Below are positions 1-9,620 of a stretch of DNA of 64,000 bases, piece after piece. The translations under genes were made by a program, and so were the position numbers. The DNA is from Yarrowia lipolytica (taxonomy: Eukaryota; Ascomycota; Dipodascomycetes; Dipodascales). How positions within the stretch are numbered: the first letter of the stretch is position 1; every line of letters begins with the position of its first letter. Under the pieces are notes generated by a model that saw only the letters and a program-made list of their open reading frames with translations, was not told the origin of the DNA and did not search any database. The stretch lies in the NCBI RefSeq assembly GCF_001761485.1, contig NC_090772.1, positions 434,001 through 498,000 on the forward strand, written 5' to 3'.

Positions 1-1
1 G

Positions 2-502
2 GCACATTCTTTGGCAGGAGACACTCTTCTTGGAAGTGTTTCTTCGGCTGTACGAGCGGAGGTTGAGATCCATGAAGGCGTAGCTCGAAAGGGATGGTCT
101 GGTGGGGGCCTTGATGAATTGATCGAGGAATCTGGCGATCCCTTTGGCGAGATTGAAAAAGACCATCTGCAGCCCATTGTCGGGTCCATGATGGGAATGG
201 TTGACGATGGTCACGGTCGCGAAGAGGACGGTACCGAAGGGGATGTGACTGAGGAGGCTATCGATAGAGTCACAACCGAAACTGGAGAGTGTCGTATAAG
301 TGACACTGAAGGAGGAGAAGGCAGTGATAGTGAAAGTGTTCACACTGAGACTGAATCGAGGGTGGAGGGAGTCGAGGAGGTGTCGACAGAGGGTGCGACA
401 GAGGGTGCGACGGAGGAGGGTAATTCGGTGGACTCTGCAGAGTCTGACTCGCTGCCCAAGCTGTCCACCTCTATGGATGCAAAATGGTCCTCCGAAGACT
501 AG
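2..502 (+). CDS. 3' end of an acidic protein gene (cut by window edge)
   Basis: The frame is open from the first bases of the window to a TAG at 500-502, so only the C-terminal part (about 166 residues) of a larger protein is present and its start lies outside. The visible part is very rich in Glu, Asp, Ser, Thr and Gly, with short repeats such as TEGATEGATE, and ends DAKWSSED. No domain, membrane segment or catalytic motif is visible. It looks like a disordered acidic tail. I do not recognise the protein. The gene faces the acetyltransferase gene tail to tail. Confidence 0.5.
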   Translation, partial: AHSLAGDTLLGSVSSAVRAEVEIHEGVARKGWSGGGLDELIEESGDPFGEIEKDHLQPIVGSMMGMVDDGHGREEDGTEGDVTEEAIDRVTTETGECRISDTEGGEGSDSESVHTETESRVEGVEEVSTEGATEGATEEGNSVDSAESDSLPKLSTSMDAKWSSED

Positions 503-1205
503 ACACACTGTATACTAACATTGAATGACGGAAGACAAGGATCATATGTATTGTAATGCTGTGGGGGGTGTATTGTAGTGAAAGCATGAAGTACTGTAAA
601 GTAGGACTAATGCTGACACTTATCACAGAAAGGACGTCCAAGGGGTTTAAACGACGTCTCCGATGTCTCCAAATATAACTACATCGATAGATAGTAACCA
701 AAATCGTGCGCCATAACTATCATATGTTTTACTTCACTATTCTGACATGAAGCAAGATATCATACTGATACACGGAAGCTGACTTTCTGGAATATCAAAT
801 CGGACTGTTATTAGGTATGCGAGCAGGATAACATGGTCACATATACAAGGGGTGGTCGACAGAAGGCTCTCAAACATGGCCTTGTAGGACTGAAGGACTG
901 AAGGATCCATGTTGTGGACAGACCGTCAGTAGACCACCATGGACTGGCGGTTCCACTGTCAAGAGGAACGGATTGAGGAGAATTAAAAGATGAGACGACA
1001 ACCGCCGTACCTAGAAACAGCCAGTTCTGTATCGTAGTTCTTAAAGCAAAATTAACGAGCATACAAATGTAACCTATCTATTTGTCTAAACGTCTTTCTC
1101 AGCCGAGCCTGTGTTTTAGACAGTCATTTAGTTGATGTGCTCTGGTAAAAACATTTCAACAGATCGGATAAAGCAGGACCACAACAGATCATGGCTGTTT
1201 TACCA
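503..1205. other. intergenic, convergent 3' ends
   Basis: Gene-free stretch between two converging genes. Only short chance ORFs on both strands; no RNA gene or repeat recognised. Confidence 0.5.
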
Positions 1206-1727
1206 TCAGAGATCCTTATCCATGTACCACACATTCACCTCCACCACGTTCGGAAAAGTTCCACCGGGCTTGATGAGCTCCTCACTCTTCTTGACGTATC
1301 CGAGCCGTTCGTAGAACTCAACTACCCGTCCATGTTCTCGAATGACCATGGCGTGCATCTTTTTGAATCCGTTCTTGCGTGCGTGTTTCTCCAGATCCTT
1401 ATCCATGTGCGTTCCAATGCCTCTTCCTCCGAGTCTGGGGTCTGTGGACATGCAAGTCAATTCAGCCTCGGTGTCGCTCATTCGCTTGTATCCTCCGGCA
1501 GCAACAATGTCCTGAGTCGAAATATCACGGGCAATGGCCAGGGTGACGTTCCCGTCCCGCACATAGGTTTTGAAATCTTCGAGATCAGAGAACCGAGCAG
1601 TGGTAAAGGTATGAAAGTGCAAATGCAGAGGCAGGTAGCACGAGTTGATGAAATCCATGTATCCCAGCAGCTTCGGCGACTCGAGCAGCTCCTTGGGCGA
1701 GTAGTAGGTGATATCAAGGTCTGACAT
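1206..1727 (-). CDS. GNAT-family N-acetyltransferase
   Basis: A 173-residue protein with the GNAT fold signature. The acetyl-CoA binding motif A reads RLGGRGIGTHMDKDLEKHA at about residues 97-116 (the R-x-x-G-x-G/A pattern). It is followed by motif B, with FYERLGYVKKSEEL near residue 140. These proteins transfer an acetyl group from acetyl-CoA to an amine on a small molecule or protein; the substrate cannot be read here. Length is typical for a single-domain GNAT. The frame extends two codons upstream to a TTG, but the ATG at 1727 lies in the good context TTGACAATG and was chosen. It stands alone with no operon-like partners. Confidence 0.8.
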   Translation of the reverse strand: MSDLDITYYSPKELLESPKLLGYMDFINSCYLPLHLHFHTFTTARFSDLEDFKTYVRDGNVTLAIARDISTQDIVAAGGYKRMSDTEAELTCMSTDPRLGGRGIGTHMDKDLEKHARKNGFKKMHAMVIREHGRVVEFYERLGYVKKSEELIKPGGTFPNVVEVNVWYMDKDL

Positions 1728-2310
1728 TGTCAATGGTACTCGTAGTGATTTGTGGGTGAAAGAGCATGTTCACGGTTGTGCATGGAACAAGTGGATCCCA
1801 ACTTAATCCCTGTACTAATTTGAGTCTAACACGATATCAGCGGCTGAAAACTCTACAGGTTAGTCAGAACGTAAGGCACCGTGACGTGTTCGAATCTGAG
1901 TCATTTTATGTGAAATATTTTGGACATTGTTGGACCAACCAGAGTGACAACATCATCACCAGATCTTTTTGTTCAGTAAAGTTTGATCATGTTTGAGTTT
2001 AATCTGACGAGAATTGATGTTAAGAGTACTTGCAAGTACAAGTACAAGTACACTGCAGTACTTGGGTTGGTAACAAATACAAAATCTCACAAGAACTGTT
2101 GAAGTAATTTGTTAAAGTTTAATTAGCATAGGTAGCAAGTCATAATAGCATATATACTATAGGAAGGACAAACAATAATGCATCATAAAACATAAGCAGT
2201 ATAGAGGATTCCAATAGGAATCTCATTTTAGCTCTAGATGCAAATTTGTCCAATTTTTTATTAACAAAAGTAACATACCGGTTCCTCGCACTCTTAGTAA
2301 TCAAGAAAAC
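1728..2310. other. intergenic with GTAC/CTTG repeats
   Basis: Contains the promoter of the acetyltransferase gene and the 5' flank of the tRNA gene. At 2028-2063 there is a tight run of ACTTGCAAGTACAAGTAC-type words. These recur throughout the intergenic DNA of the window. No gene seen. Confidence 0.5.
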
Positions 2311-2410
2311 GGCAACCTGGCCGAGCGGTCTAAGGCGCCAGGTTAAGGTCACACCTTAACACAACATCCTGGTCTCTTCGGAGGCGAGAGTTCGAATCTC
2401 TCGGTTGTCA
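2311..2410 (+). tRNA. tRNA-Leu(AAG) with 18-nt intron
   Basis: The acceptor arm GGCAACC (2311-2317) pairs with GGTTGTC (2403-2409), followed by discriminator A. The D-arm is GCC...GGC. The anticodon stem CCAGG (2338-2342) pairs with CCTGG (2368-2372). The T-arm is GAGAG-TTCGAAT-CTCTC, and the long variable arm is of class II type. The anticodon AAG is at 2345-2347 and an intron lies at 2349-2366, one base 3' of the anticodon, the canonical place. The intron holds CCTT, which can pair with the anticodon AAGG region, as is usual for tRNA introns. It reads leucine CUU (and CUC by A-to-I editing). Confidence 0.95.
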
Positions 2411-2413
2411 TTG

Positions 2414-2420
2414 TTTTTTT
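2414..2420 (+). terminator. Pol III terminator of tRNA-Leu
   Basis: A run of seven T on the coding strand starts 4 bases after the mature tRNA end, the standard RNA polymerase III stop. Confidence 0.85.
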
Positions 2421-2953
2421 GTTCAAGCGATTGGAATTTTTTTTGGCTTCACGTTTTTGTTCTCGTTTTTCTCGTCTTGCCTCTCTTTTTGAGATCTTGG
2501 TGGGTTCTGAAGCAGTATGTCCATTTGCAGGCATCTGTGTTTAGATCGAGAGGTTTCCAAGGGTATAACAATTGTAAATTGGTGATGTTGTTTCTCTCTA
2601 CTTTCATCACCTCAAGAAAATTGGGTATCTCCACCTTGAACTGTATCATCTTCTATCGTGTCTGTCTCTATGAACGGAACTGCCATATTAGTCAGCTCCA
2701 TCAACAGTTTCCTCCAAGGGGATTGTTTGGATAGAAACAAATACATGTTGCCCTGTTTCTTAGCCATTTCATCATGGGTTGTTGACTAGCAGTTCAGGGA
2801 CATCACCACTATCGGTACAAGTACAACACAGTATGTACTGTACCCCGACATGCTACTGGTCCGCCTGGCAACATCTTCGGCTTTAGGTACTTCGTTCGTT
2901 ACATCTCACTATTTCTATAATACATATATTCTTTATACACAACCTTTTTATCC
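2421..2953. other. intergenic, tRNA to TAF12 3' end
   Basis: No gene recognised. T-rich just after the tRNA. GTACAAGTACAACACAG-like words lie near 2816-2840. Confidence 0.5.
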
Positions 2954-4912
2954 TTACTTGGCCACAGCCTTACTCATGGTAATACCCGCGAGTTTCTGAA
3001 CATGGCCCTGAGTGGGAGCCAGTCGTCGCACACTTCGAACCTCGTCACCGCTGTAACCGGGGATTCGAATGTTCCAGTTTCGCTCCAGGTGCAGCTGCAG
3101 ATCCTTGGACTCCAGGGTATCGCTCTTTCGATGCTTGGCCAGTCTGCACGAAAAGGCCGTAACAGAAGACACAAACTCATCGGCGAGATCCAGCAGCAGC
3201 TCCTCGACGTCTCCATCAACTGTAGCTTCGGCATCTTCTCCAGCCACCGATCGAACTAGCTCCGACAGCTTTCGTTTGCTCAGAACTCGGTCGCCCATCA
3301 TATCGACGGGGGGAGCTCGAGTGTGGGGAGGGTGGTTGAGAGAAGGCAGAGGCGCTCCGTTTCCACCTGTTAGAGTGGCTCGAGGCCGAGCAGCCATGGG
3401 AGGAACCTGTCCCTGACGAGCCTGAAGCTGCTGGGGAATAGGGAAGGGGTTGACGGCGGCTCTGGTGGGAGAAACCATGGCCGAGGGCTGCTGCTGCTGA
3501 GCAGGGTTAGGACGCGAGGAGGGACCCTGGCCCTGGCCCTGTTGTCCCTGTGCAGCCTGCGCTTGTGCAGCCTGAGGAGCCTGGGGTTGGGGTTGACCAG
3601 GTCGCATCTGACCCTGACCTTGTCCCTGAGGCATACCCTGGCCCTGGGGCTGTCCAGGTCGCATCTGGCCCTGAGGTTGGCCCTGGGGCTGTCCCTGGGG
3701 TTGGCCAGGACGCATTTGGCCCTGAGGCATACCCTGACCCTGAGGCATACCTTGGCCTTGGATACCCTGGCCCTGGGGCATACCTGGGCCCTGTGCTTGT
3801 TGGCCACCCTGTTGACCTTGAGCTTGTTGGCCTTGTCGCATCTGCATCATGGGTCGTTGTCCTTGAGCTTGTCCCTGGCCCATACCTTGACCCTGGGCCA
3901 TGCCTTGACCCTGGTTCATCTGGCCCTGGTTCATACCCTGGCCTTGCATCTGGTTCTGGCCCTGCATCTGGCCCATGGGTCGCAATCCCTGGTTCTGGGG
4001 AACCTGTGCTTGGGCTTGGTTAGGAGTCTGTTGACCCTGGCCCTGAGCTCCAGTCACGCTCACGTCACCATGGGCTCGTGCGGCAGCGGCGTGCTGTTGT
4101 CCGAGCACAATTTCAATGGCTCTCAGACCCTCCTTCTTCAGCCGGATTTGGTCCAGTTGCTGCTGGAGCTGCTGACGACGATCATCGGTAGTGTTGGGGT
4201 CGCCAATGACCTGCTGCATCTGCTCCATGGATTGTTGCCATTCGTGCTGTGTTCGGCGTGACGACTCGAGGTTCTTGACCCGGAACGTCTGCTGCTGCTC
4301 GTACGTCATTTCGTTGAAGTTAGGAGGCTGTCGACGCAGCAAGAATGTCTGTGCCTGAAGCAGCTGCTGGTTCATCCGTGGGTTATTTGTGGGGTTGGAG
4401 GGGTTAGGAGTGGCATTAGCGGGGTTGGGTGTGTTTCCAGGGTTGGGCGTGCCTGTAGCCTGGGGATTGGGGGTCATTCTACCTTGGCCCTGAGCTTGGT
4501 TCTGGCCCTGGTTCTGGCCCTGGTTCATACCCATACCCATTCCTTGCGGAGGGACCTGGCCCTGCGGAGGAACCTGGCCCTGTTGACCTTGCTGCTGTCC
4601 CTGTTGTCCTTGCTGCTGACCACCTTGTCCCTGTTGTCCTTGACCCTGACGAGCCATCTGTTGTCTCATTCGACCTTCAACCTGAGTAATCAACTCGCGC
4701 AGCCGCTGCGCGTGTACAAAATGCTGCTGGCCACCACTCTGCCGGGACAGCTCAAGAGCCTGATGGTAGTTTTGGTAGAGAGCTCGGAGTTGCTGCTGGG
4801 GGTTCAACCGAGGCCGATTCTGGGCGTTGCCCTGGCCCTGGCCCTGGCCCTGGGCACCTTGACCCTGGGCGTTGCCGGCGTTCGGATTCTGTTGGCCCTG
4901 CCCTTGATTCAT
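2954..4912 (-). CDS. TAF12: TAF12, TFIID/SAGA histone-fold subunit
   Basis: 652 residues. The C-terminal 120 residues carry the TAF12 histone fold: VLSKRKLSELVRSV, then DGDVEELLLDLADEFVSSV, then CRLAKHRKSDTLESKDLQLH and NWNIRIPG, close to TAF12 of other fungi and animals. In TFIID and SAGA this H2B-like fold pairs with the H2A-like TAF4 or Ada1. The first 530 residues are almost only Gln, Gly, Pro, Met, Asn and Ala in short GQGQ/PQGQ repeats, much longer than usual, and probably disordered. A coiled-coil-like stretch lies between (about residues 190-260, around EQQQTFRVKNLESSRRTQHE). The ATG at 4912 is the first in frame. Confidence 0.92.
   Translation of the reverse strand: MNQGQGQQNPNAGNAQGQGAQGQGQGQGNAQNRPRLNPQQQLRALYQNYHQALELSRQSGGQQHFVHAQRLRELITQVEGRMRQQMARQGQGQQGQGGQQQGQQGQQQGQQGQVPPQGQVPPQGMGMGMNQGQNQGQNQAQGQGRMTPNPQATGTPNPGNTPNPANATPNPSNPTNNPRMNQQLLQAQTFLLRRQPPNFNEMTYEQQQTFRVKNLESSRRTQHEWQQSMEQMQQVIGDPNTTDDRRQQLQQQLDQIRLKKEGLRAIEIVLGQQHAAAARAHGDVSVTGAQGQGQQTPNQAQAQVPQNQGLRPMGQMQGQNQMQGQGMNQGQMNQGQGMAQGQGMGQGQAQGQRPMMQMRQGQQAQGQQGGQQAQGPGMPQGQGIQGQGMPQGQGMPQGQMRPGQPQGQPQGQPQGQMRPGQPQGQGMPQGQGQGQMRPGQPQPQAPQAAQAQAAQGQQGQGQGPSSRPNPAQQQQPSAMVSPTRAAVNPFPIPQQLQARQGQVPPMAARPRATLTGGNGAPLPSLNHPPHTRAPPVDMMGDRVLSKRKLSELVRSVAGEDAEATVDGDVEELLLDLADEFVSSVTAFSCRLAKHRKSDTLESKDLQLHLERNWNIRIPGYSGDEVRSVRRLAPTQGHVQKLAGITMSKAVAK
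3480..4660 (-). repeat. coding low-complexity Gln/Gly repeat in TAF12
   Basis: Degenerate tandem units of about 6-12 bases built on CAGGGC/CCTGGC encode GQ, PQGQ, MRPGQPQ and MPQGQ. The array is interrupted near 4060-4360 by a more complex segment. Likely variable in length between strains. Confidence 0.8.
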
Positions 4913-6114
4913 GGTGTCGATGTTGAATCACTATCACTATGGCGTGTCGTGTGGATGGTGTATTTCTAATGGTGGTGATGCGAAAAATAGAGTTCCATGC
5001 TGGGACAAGTCATGTGATCTGAGGGAGAAAGGGAGTCCAGTCGAAGTAGTTTGAGGGCAGAGTCAGTAAAAAAAATTGACGTTTCCAAGTTAGAAATCAT
5101 GGATAACCGGGAGTATAAGTTTGGTTTGTCGAATTTGCCTCTGAATCACTGATAATAGTTCTATGAATTTCCCAAGTACACTTGTTCATGGTACCAAGTA
5201 ACCTTCAATGTTACAGTATATAATATAAAAACAAATTTAATTTGATTTACTTTAAAAAAACTTAACATATCTAAGTATCACAACCGCCAGTTCGATTCTA
5301 AATTGCGCTTTAAACAGGACGGCAAAAGAGACACTTGTTAGGCTCACCAAGGATGACCAAATTGATACTAACTAAAAGCCTAAGTAATATGGCTTCTCTG
5401 AGAATGCAGAAGAGATGTTATAACAGGATAATCCGATAGACAATGATATAAACATTGCTGTCCTACAGTATACTGAAGGAATTTATTTCAATGTGGCTTA
5501 TTTATAAATATATATATATATATCAAAAGTTTTCAAAAAGCCCGACTATGACCCCCAGGTGACTTGTCCGCTTAACTACTCCCAACTAACTTCGTATCTA
5601 CTGGCGCTACAGCAACACTCTTTGCAGCCTTGCAACATGCAATGACCCATTTCGATCCAATAAATACTTATTGGATATCAATGCTTACCAAACACCACAA
5701 ACATTCTGCTCACATTGCTCACTCTGCTCAATACTGGACGTGCCATTTCTCTTAGGAAGTCAGCTCAATCTGACATGCTCGCGTCGTTCGGGGTTTGGGC
5801 ATCCATCTCCCATTCTCCCAACCCTAACCCCCAAACCACTCTTTCTTTGAAATTCCAAGCTCAACCTTGATTTGACACGTATGGTTAATGAGCCCAAAAT
5901 AGAGACAACCCGGGATATATACGAGTTATAGGAGAGTGTAGCATACTCCAAAACAAGCCTCTACTTAAGCCCTGGCCCTATACAACTTGGCCTGTCACCA
6001 ACTCTCTGCTCTCTCTCCGGCTTCAAAGTTAGGGTTAGGGATGACAACCAACCAAGTCATCTACTGTATTCAGCAGTGAAAAATTTCATCACCAGGTTAA
6101 CACCACACACTACA
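4913..6114. other. divergent promoter region TAF12 / OLA1
   Basis: Shared upstream region of two divergent genes. It holds an AT-rich section (5210-5290) and a TA repeat at about 5505-5523. Two TTAGGG units lie near 6027, with a pyrimidine-rich leader before OLA1. No gene recognised. Confidence 0.5.
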
Positions 6115-7299
6115 ATGCCCCCCAAGAAGAACGTCAAGGAAGAGAAGATTCTGCTCGGTCGACCCGGCAACAACCTCAAGTCCGGAATCGTCGGTCTGGC
6201 CAACGTTGGAAAATCGACCTTTTTCCAGGCCATCACTCGATGTCCTCTTGGTAACCCCGCCAACTACCCTTTTGCTACCATTGAGCCTGAGGAGGCTCGA
6301 GTGACCGTCCCCTCTGCTCGATTTGACAAGCTCTGTGAGATGTACAAGCCCGCTTCCAAGGTCCCTGCTCATATCACCGTTTACGACATTGCTGGTCTGA
6401 CCAAGGGTGCTCATGCTGGAGAGGGTCTTGGTAACGCTTTCCTGTCCAACATCCGAGCTGTTGATGCCATTTTCCAGGTTGTTCGATGCTTCGACGATGC
6501 CGAGATTATCCATATCGAGGGTGACGTTGATCCCGTGCGAGATCTCCAGATCATCAAGGACGAGCTTCGACTCAAGGACATTGAGTTTGCCAAGAAGCAC
6601 CTTGAGGGAGTCGAGAAGATTGTCAAGCGAGGAGGACAGTCCATGGAGGTCAAGCAGAAGAAGGAGGAGGCTGCCACCTGCGAGAAGATCATCAAGCTGC
6701 TGGAGGACGGCCACCGAATTGCCAACCAGAACTGGACTGGCAAGGAGGTGCTGGTCATCAACGAGATGCTGCTGCTGACCGCCAAGCCCGCCATCTACCT
6801 CATCAACCTGTCTGAGAAGGATTACGTTCGAAAGAAGAACAAGTACCTGCTGAAGATCAAACAGTGGATCGACGAGAACTCTCCCGGAGACGTCATCATC
6901 CCCTTCTCCGTCTGCCTGGAGGAGAAGCTGTCCCACATGGAGACCGAGGAGGAGGCCGAGGCCTACCTCAAGGAGATTGGTGCCACCACTTCTCTGCCCA
7001 AGATCATTACCACAATGCGACAGACTCTCGGTCTGATCTCTTTCTTCACCTCCGGTGCCGATGAGGTTCGAGAATGGACCATTCGAAACGGTACCAAGGC
7101 TCCTCAGGCCGCCGGTGTCATCCATAACGATCTCATGAACACTTTTATTCTGGCCCAGGTGACCAAGTACGAGGACCTGGTCGAGTACGGCGACGATGCC
7201 TCCGTCAAGGCTGCCGGAAAGCTGCAACAAAAGGGTAAGGATTACGTGGTTGAGGATGGAGATGTCATTTACTTCCGAGCCGGTGCTGGAAAGAACTAG
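6115..7299 (+). CDS. OLA1: OLA1, Obg-like P-loop ATPase
   Basis: 394 residues, the same length as budding yeast Ola1. The G1 P-loop GLANVGKS is at residues 27-34 and the G3 motif DIAGL follows. In place of the usual GTPase NKxD there is NLSE (in YLINLSEKD), the change that gives Ola1/YchF proteins ATP preference. A coiled-coil insert ([20 protein letters not shown]) and a C-terminal TGS domain ending [13 protein letters not shown] complete the family layout. It is a cytosolic, ribosome- and stress-linked ATPase. An in-frame ATG at 6076 would add 13 residues, but the ATG at 6115 (CACTACAATG) matches the family start. Confidence 0.95.
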   Translation: MPPKKNVKEEKILLGRPGNNLKSGIVGLANVGKSTFFQAITRCPLGNPANYPFATIEPEEARVTVPSARFDKLCEMYKPASKVPAHITVYDIAGLTKGAHAGEGLGNAFLSNIRAVDAIFQVVRCFDDAEIIHIEGDVDPVRDLQIIKDELRLKDIEFAKKHLEGVEKIVKRGGQSMEVKQKKEEAATCEKIIKLLEDGHRIANQNWTGKEVLVINEMLLLTAKPAIYLINLSEKDYVRKKNKYLLKIKQWIDENSPGDVIIPFSVCLEEKLSHMETEEEAEAYLKEIGATTSLPKIITTMRQTLGLISFFTSGADEVREWTIRNGTKAPQAAGVIHNDLMNTFILAQVTKYEDLVEYGDDASVKAAGKLQQKGKDYVVEDGDVIYFRAGAGKN

Positions 7300-7967
7300 A
7301 CGAACCAATTGAGCGTAACGGAAGTTGGTGAGTCGAGTAACAGCTAACTAAAAGCTGTTATAAAGTATAATGACAGGCTCATTGCCATGTCCCTGTCTGG
7401 TCAACAGATGATGGTTGACAACCTGGTCATAGATAGAAATGTATGGTGAGGTTATAACACTGTAGACAGCGTTTACGTAAAGTAGATGTATGGAAAGAGC
7501 CCTAACTGACCGCCCAGAGGATTATCTGGAGTGAACTGTGCGCAGAGAACAAACAAGAGAGCCTAAGACCCCAAAATGGACTCGATACTCACTTGGGTAT
7601 CCTTGCAGAGAAACCACAGCATCATACCAGAAGGTCGTGTAGCTATTTTAACTAGCGTCTGAGGACATTCATCTTACAGTCTCGCTTCGGATATCCAATC
7701 ATCCATCCATCTTGACATTTCGAGATGCATGCCATATCTCTAACTCTCATGAGAAGTGCGCCTATCTCATACAAGCATCCATAAGTTGGTTCTACTACTT
7801 GTAGTACAGTCTAATGTCGTACTCTCTCCATCTGAGCACTTCATTCTGGATAGAAGATGACAACACTCAGAGACTGTGTGGATTACAAACTACATCTCAA
7901 CTACAAGTCAGACTATAAAAACAACCGCTCGTAGTCGATGCTACTCATTAAAGCTATATACATCCTC
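7300..7967. other. intergenic, convergent OLA1 / CDC20
   Basis: Tail-to-tail region. No gene, RNA or repeat recognised. Confidence 0.5.
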
Positions 7968-9620
7968 CTATCTAATACCCACAGTGGAAATCTCCTTGCT
8001 CTGGATGACGCCCTCCTTGCCGGCGCTCTTCTTGGTGGACTCAAAAATCTTCCAGAACTTGAGGTTCTCGTCGGACGCACAGGTGGCCAGCGTCTGGCCG
8101 TCAGGGCTCAGAGTGGCATGCAAAACTCGAGAGTCGTGAGCAACAACGTCGACAATCTTGGTGCACGACGGATACGACCAGATTGACAAATTGTTGTTGG
8201 GGAAGCCATGAGTGGAAACAAGCTCCTTGTAATGCTGGGACCATTTGATCGAGGTCACTTGCGACCCCGTATCGATGGAATTAACTCTAGCGCCGGTCGT
8301 TGTGTTCCAAAAATGAATGTACTTGTCGTAGGTTCCTCCTCCGGTCGCCAACAGATTCATCTGCCAGGGGCACCACGCCACGGCCTTGACGGCAGCCTTG
8401 TGGTTGGTCTTGGTAAACTTGGGGACAGTGGACCGGGCGTCCCAAATGCACACAGTGTTATCGTTACCTCCAGATGCCAGCTGCGACGAGTCTGACCGCC
8501 AGTCTAGACCACAAACCTCGCCCTGGTGGTGATTCATCTCAGATACCTTGTGCTGGGCGATTCGAACGTCGTGGTTGAAAATGTGGCCATCACGGGACCC
8601 CGAAGACAGGATATGCCGGTCCCAGCATGTAACTCCCACACGCGAGGTCTGGCCAAACATGGATCGCAGCTTGGTCTGCTCTTCCACGTCCCAAATTTGG
8701 ACTTCTCCCGAACCCAGACCAACACTGAGATAGGCACCGTCACAAGACCACTTGACCGAGGAGATGTAATCGCGAGACTCGAGCAGCTCGCCAACGCTTC
8801 CAGTCTCGGCGTTCCACACGTAGACAGCTTTTTCGAGGGCCACAGCGACCTGGTTTCCGCACGACCAGTCCAGGAGGTTGAGGTAATAATCGTCGAGGAT
8901 GCCCGGGGCGTCGAGGACTCTCTCGGGACAAGTGGGGACTTTTCGTCTGTTGACAGCAGCAACTGAGGGTTTTACAGGTCGGTTGTATACCGATCTCAGG
9001 TCATGGGTTCTGCTTGGGGGAGCTGGTTGGAACTCGAGGATTCTGTGTGACAGCGAGATTCCGCACGCGTCGGCGATTTCTCTATCATGGGAGCTTCGCA
9101 GGGTCTCACGCGAGCTATTGGAGGGTTTCTTGACTGCTGTATCCGAAGAAGCAAGGGATTCTCGGGGGTCGGAAGAGGTATCACGAGTTTCGGGTCGTTC
9201 GTCGAGCTTGGTGACGCCCACAACCTTGGGGATGAATCTGTCAGTGACGGCCTTCTTTTTCTTCGGGCTCAATTGAGAGTTGTTGTTGGAGATGTTGGTC
9301 TTACTGGACCAATCGTTAGTGACGACATTGAGCTGTAGGATGGAGGGAGTAGAGTCGATGACACTCTGGGGCTTTTTGGGTGACTTGAACAGCGACTTGG
9401 GTTTCGAAAAGTCGCTCTTGATGGAGAAGCTCGAGTAGTCGGCGGTCGAGTAGTCCGACAACGAGTTTTTGATGGAGCAAGAGTTGCTAGCGTTGAGGAA
9501 AGACGAGTCCTTGGAGTAGGAGTCTTTTGTGTAGTGATGAGGATGAGGAGGATGCGAGTTTGGAGAGGTCAGGGAGAATGCAGGCCCGTATCGAGGAGTG
9601 ACAGGCGATTTTGTCGACAT
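7968..9620 (-). CDS. CDC20: CDC20-type APC/C activator (WD40)
   Basis: 550 residues. A Ser-rich N-terminal region carries a C-box-like DRFIP at residues 127-131. It is followed by the Cdc20/Cdh1 linker (ERVLDAPGILDDYYLNLLDW) and seven WD40 blades with family words such as GEVCGLDW, AAVKAVAWCPW and SQVTSIKWS. The protein ends in Ile-Arg, the IR tail that docks on APC/C TPR subunits. It would recruit substrates to the anaphase-promoting complex. DAPGI and the blade sequences look more like Cdc20 than Cdh1 or Ama1, but this is judged by eye. The frame runs 15 codons further to a TTG; the ATG at 9620 (GAAAAATG) was chosen. Confidence 0.88.
   Translation of the reverse strand: MSTKSPVTPRYGPAFSLTSPNSHPPHPHHYTKDSYSKDSSFLNASNSCSIKNSLSDYSTADYSSFSIKSDFSKPKSLFKSPKKPQSVIDSTPSILQLNVVTNDWSSKTNISNNNSQLSPKKKKAVTDRFIPKVVGVTKLDERPETRDTSSDPRESLASSDTAVKKPSNSSRETLRSSHDREIADACGISLSHRILEFQPAPPSRTHDLRSVYNRPVKPSVAAVNRRKVPTCPERVLDAPGILDDYYLNLLDWSCGNQVAVALEKAVYVWNAETGSVGELLESRDYISSVKWSCDGAYLSVGLGSGEVQIWDVEEQTKLRSMFGQTSRVGVTCWDRHILSSGSRDGHIFNHDVRIAQHKVSEMNHHQGEVCGLDWRSDSSQLASGGNDNTVCIWDARSTVPKFTKTNHKAAVKAVAWCPWQMNLLATGGGTYDKYIHFWNTTTGARVNSIDTGSQVTSIKWSQHYKELVSTHGFPNNNLSIWSYPSCTKIVDVVAHDSRVLHATLSPDGQTLATCASDENLKFWKIFESTKKSAGKEGVIQSKEISTVGIR

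Noticed and set aside
3542-4261. 239-codon Leu/Ser/His-rich frame opposite TAF12
   Set aside because: Mirror of the Gln/Gly repeat on the other strand.
6020-6035. Two TTAGGG units, telomere-like
   Set aside because: Only two units in a promoter; not an array, and the species' telomere repeat is believed to differ.
6097-7308. 403-codon open frame antisense to OLA1
   Set aside because: It is a codon-bias shadow of the highly expressed sense gene; the Leu/Ser/Val-rich sequence has no family features.
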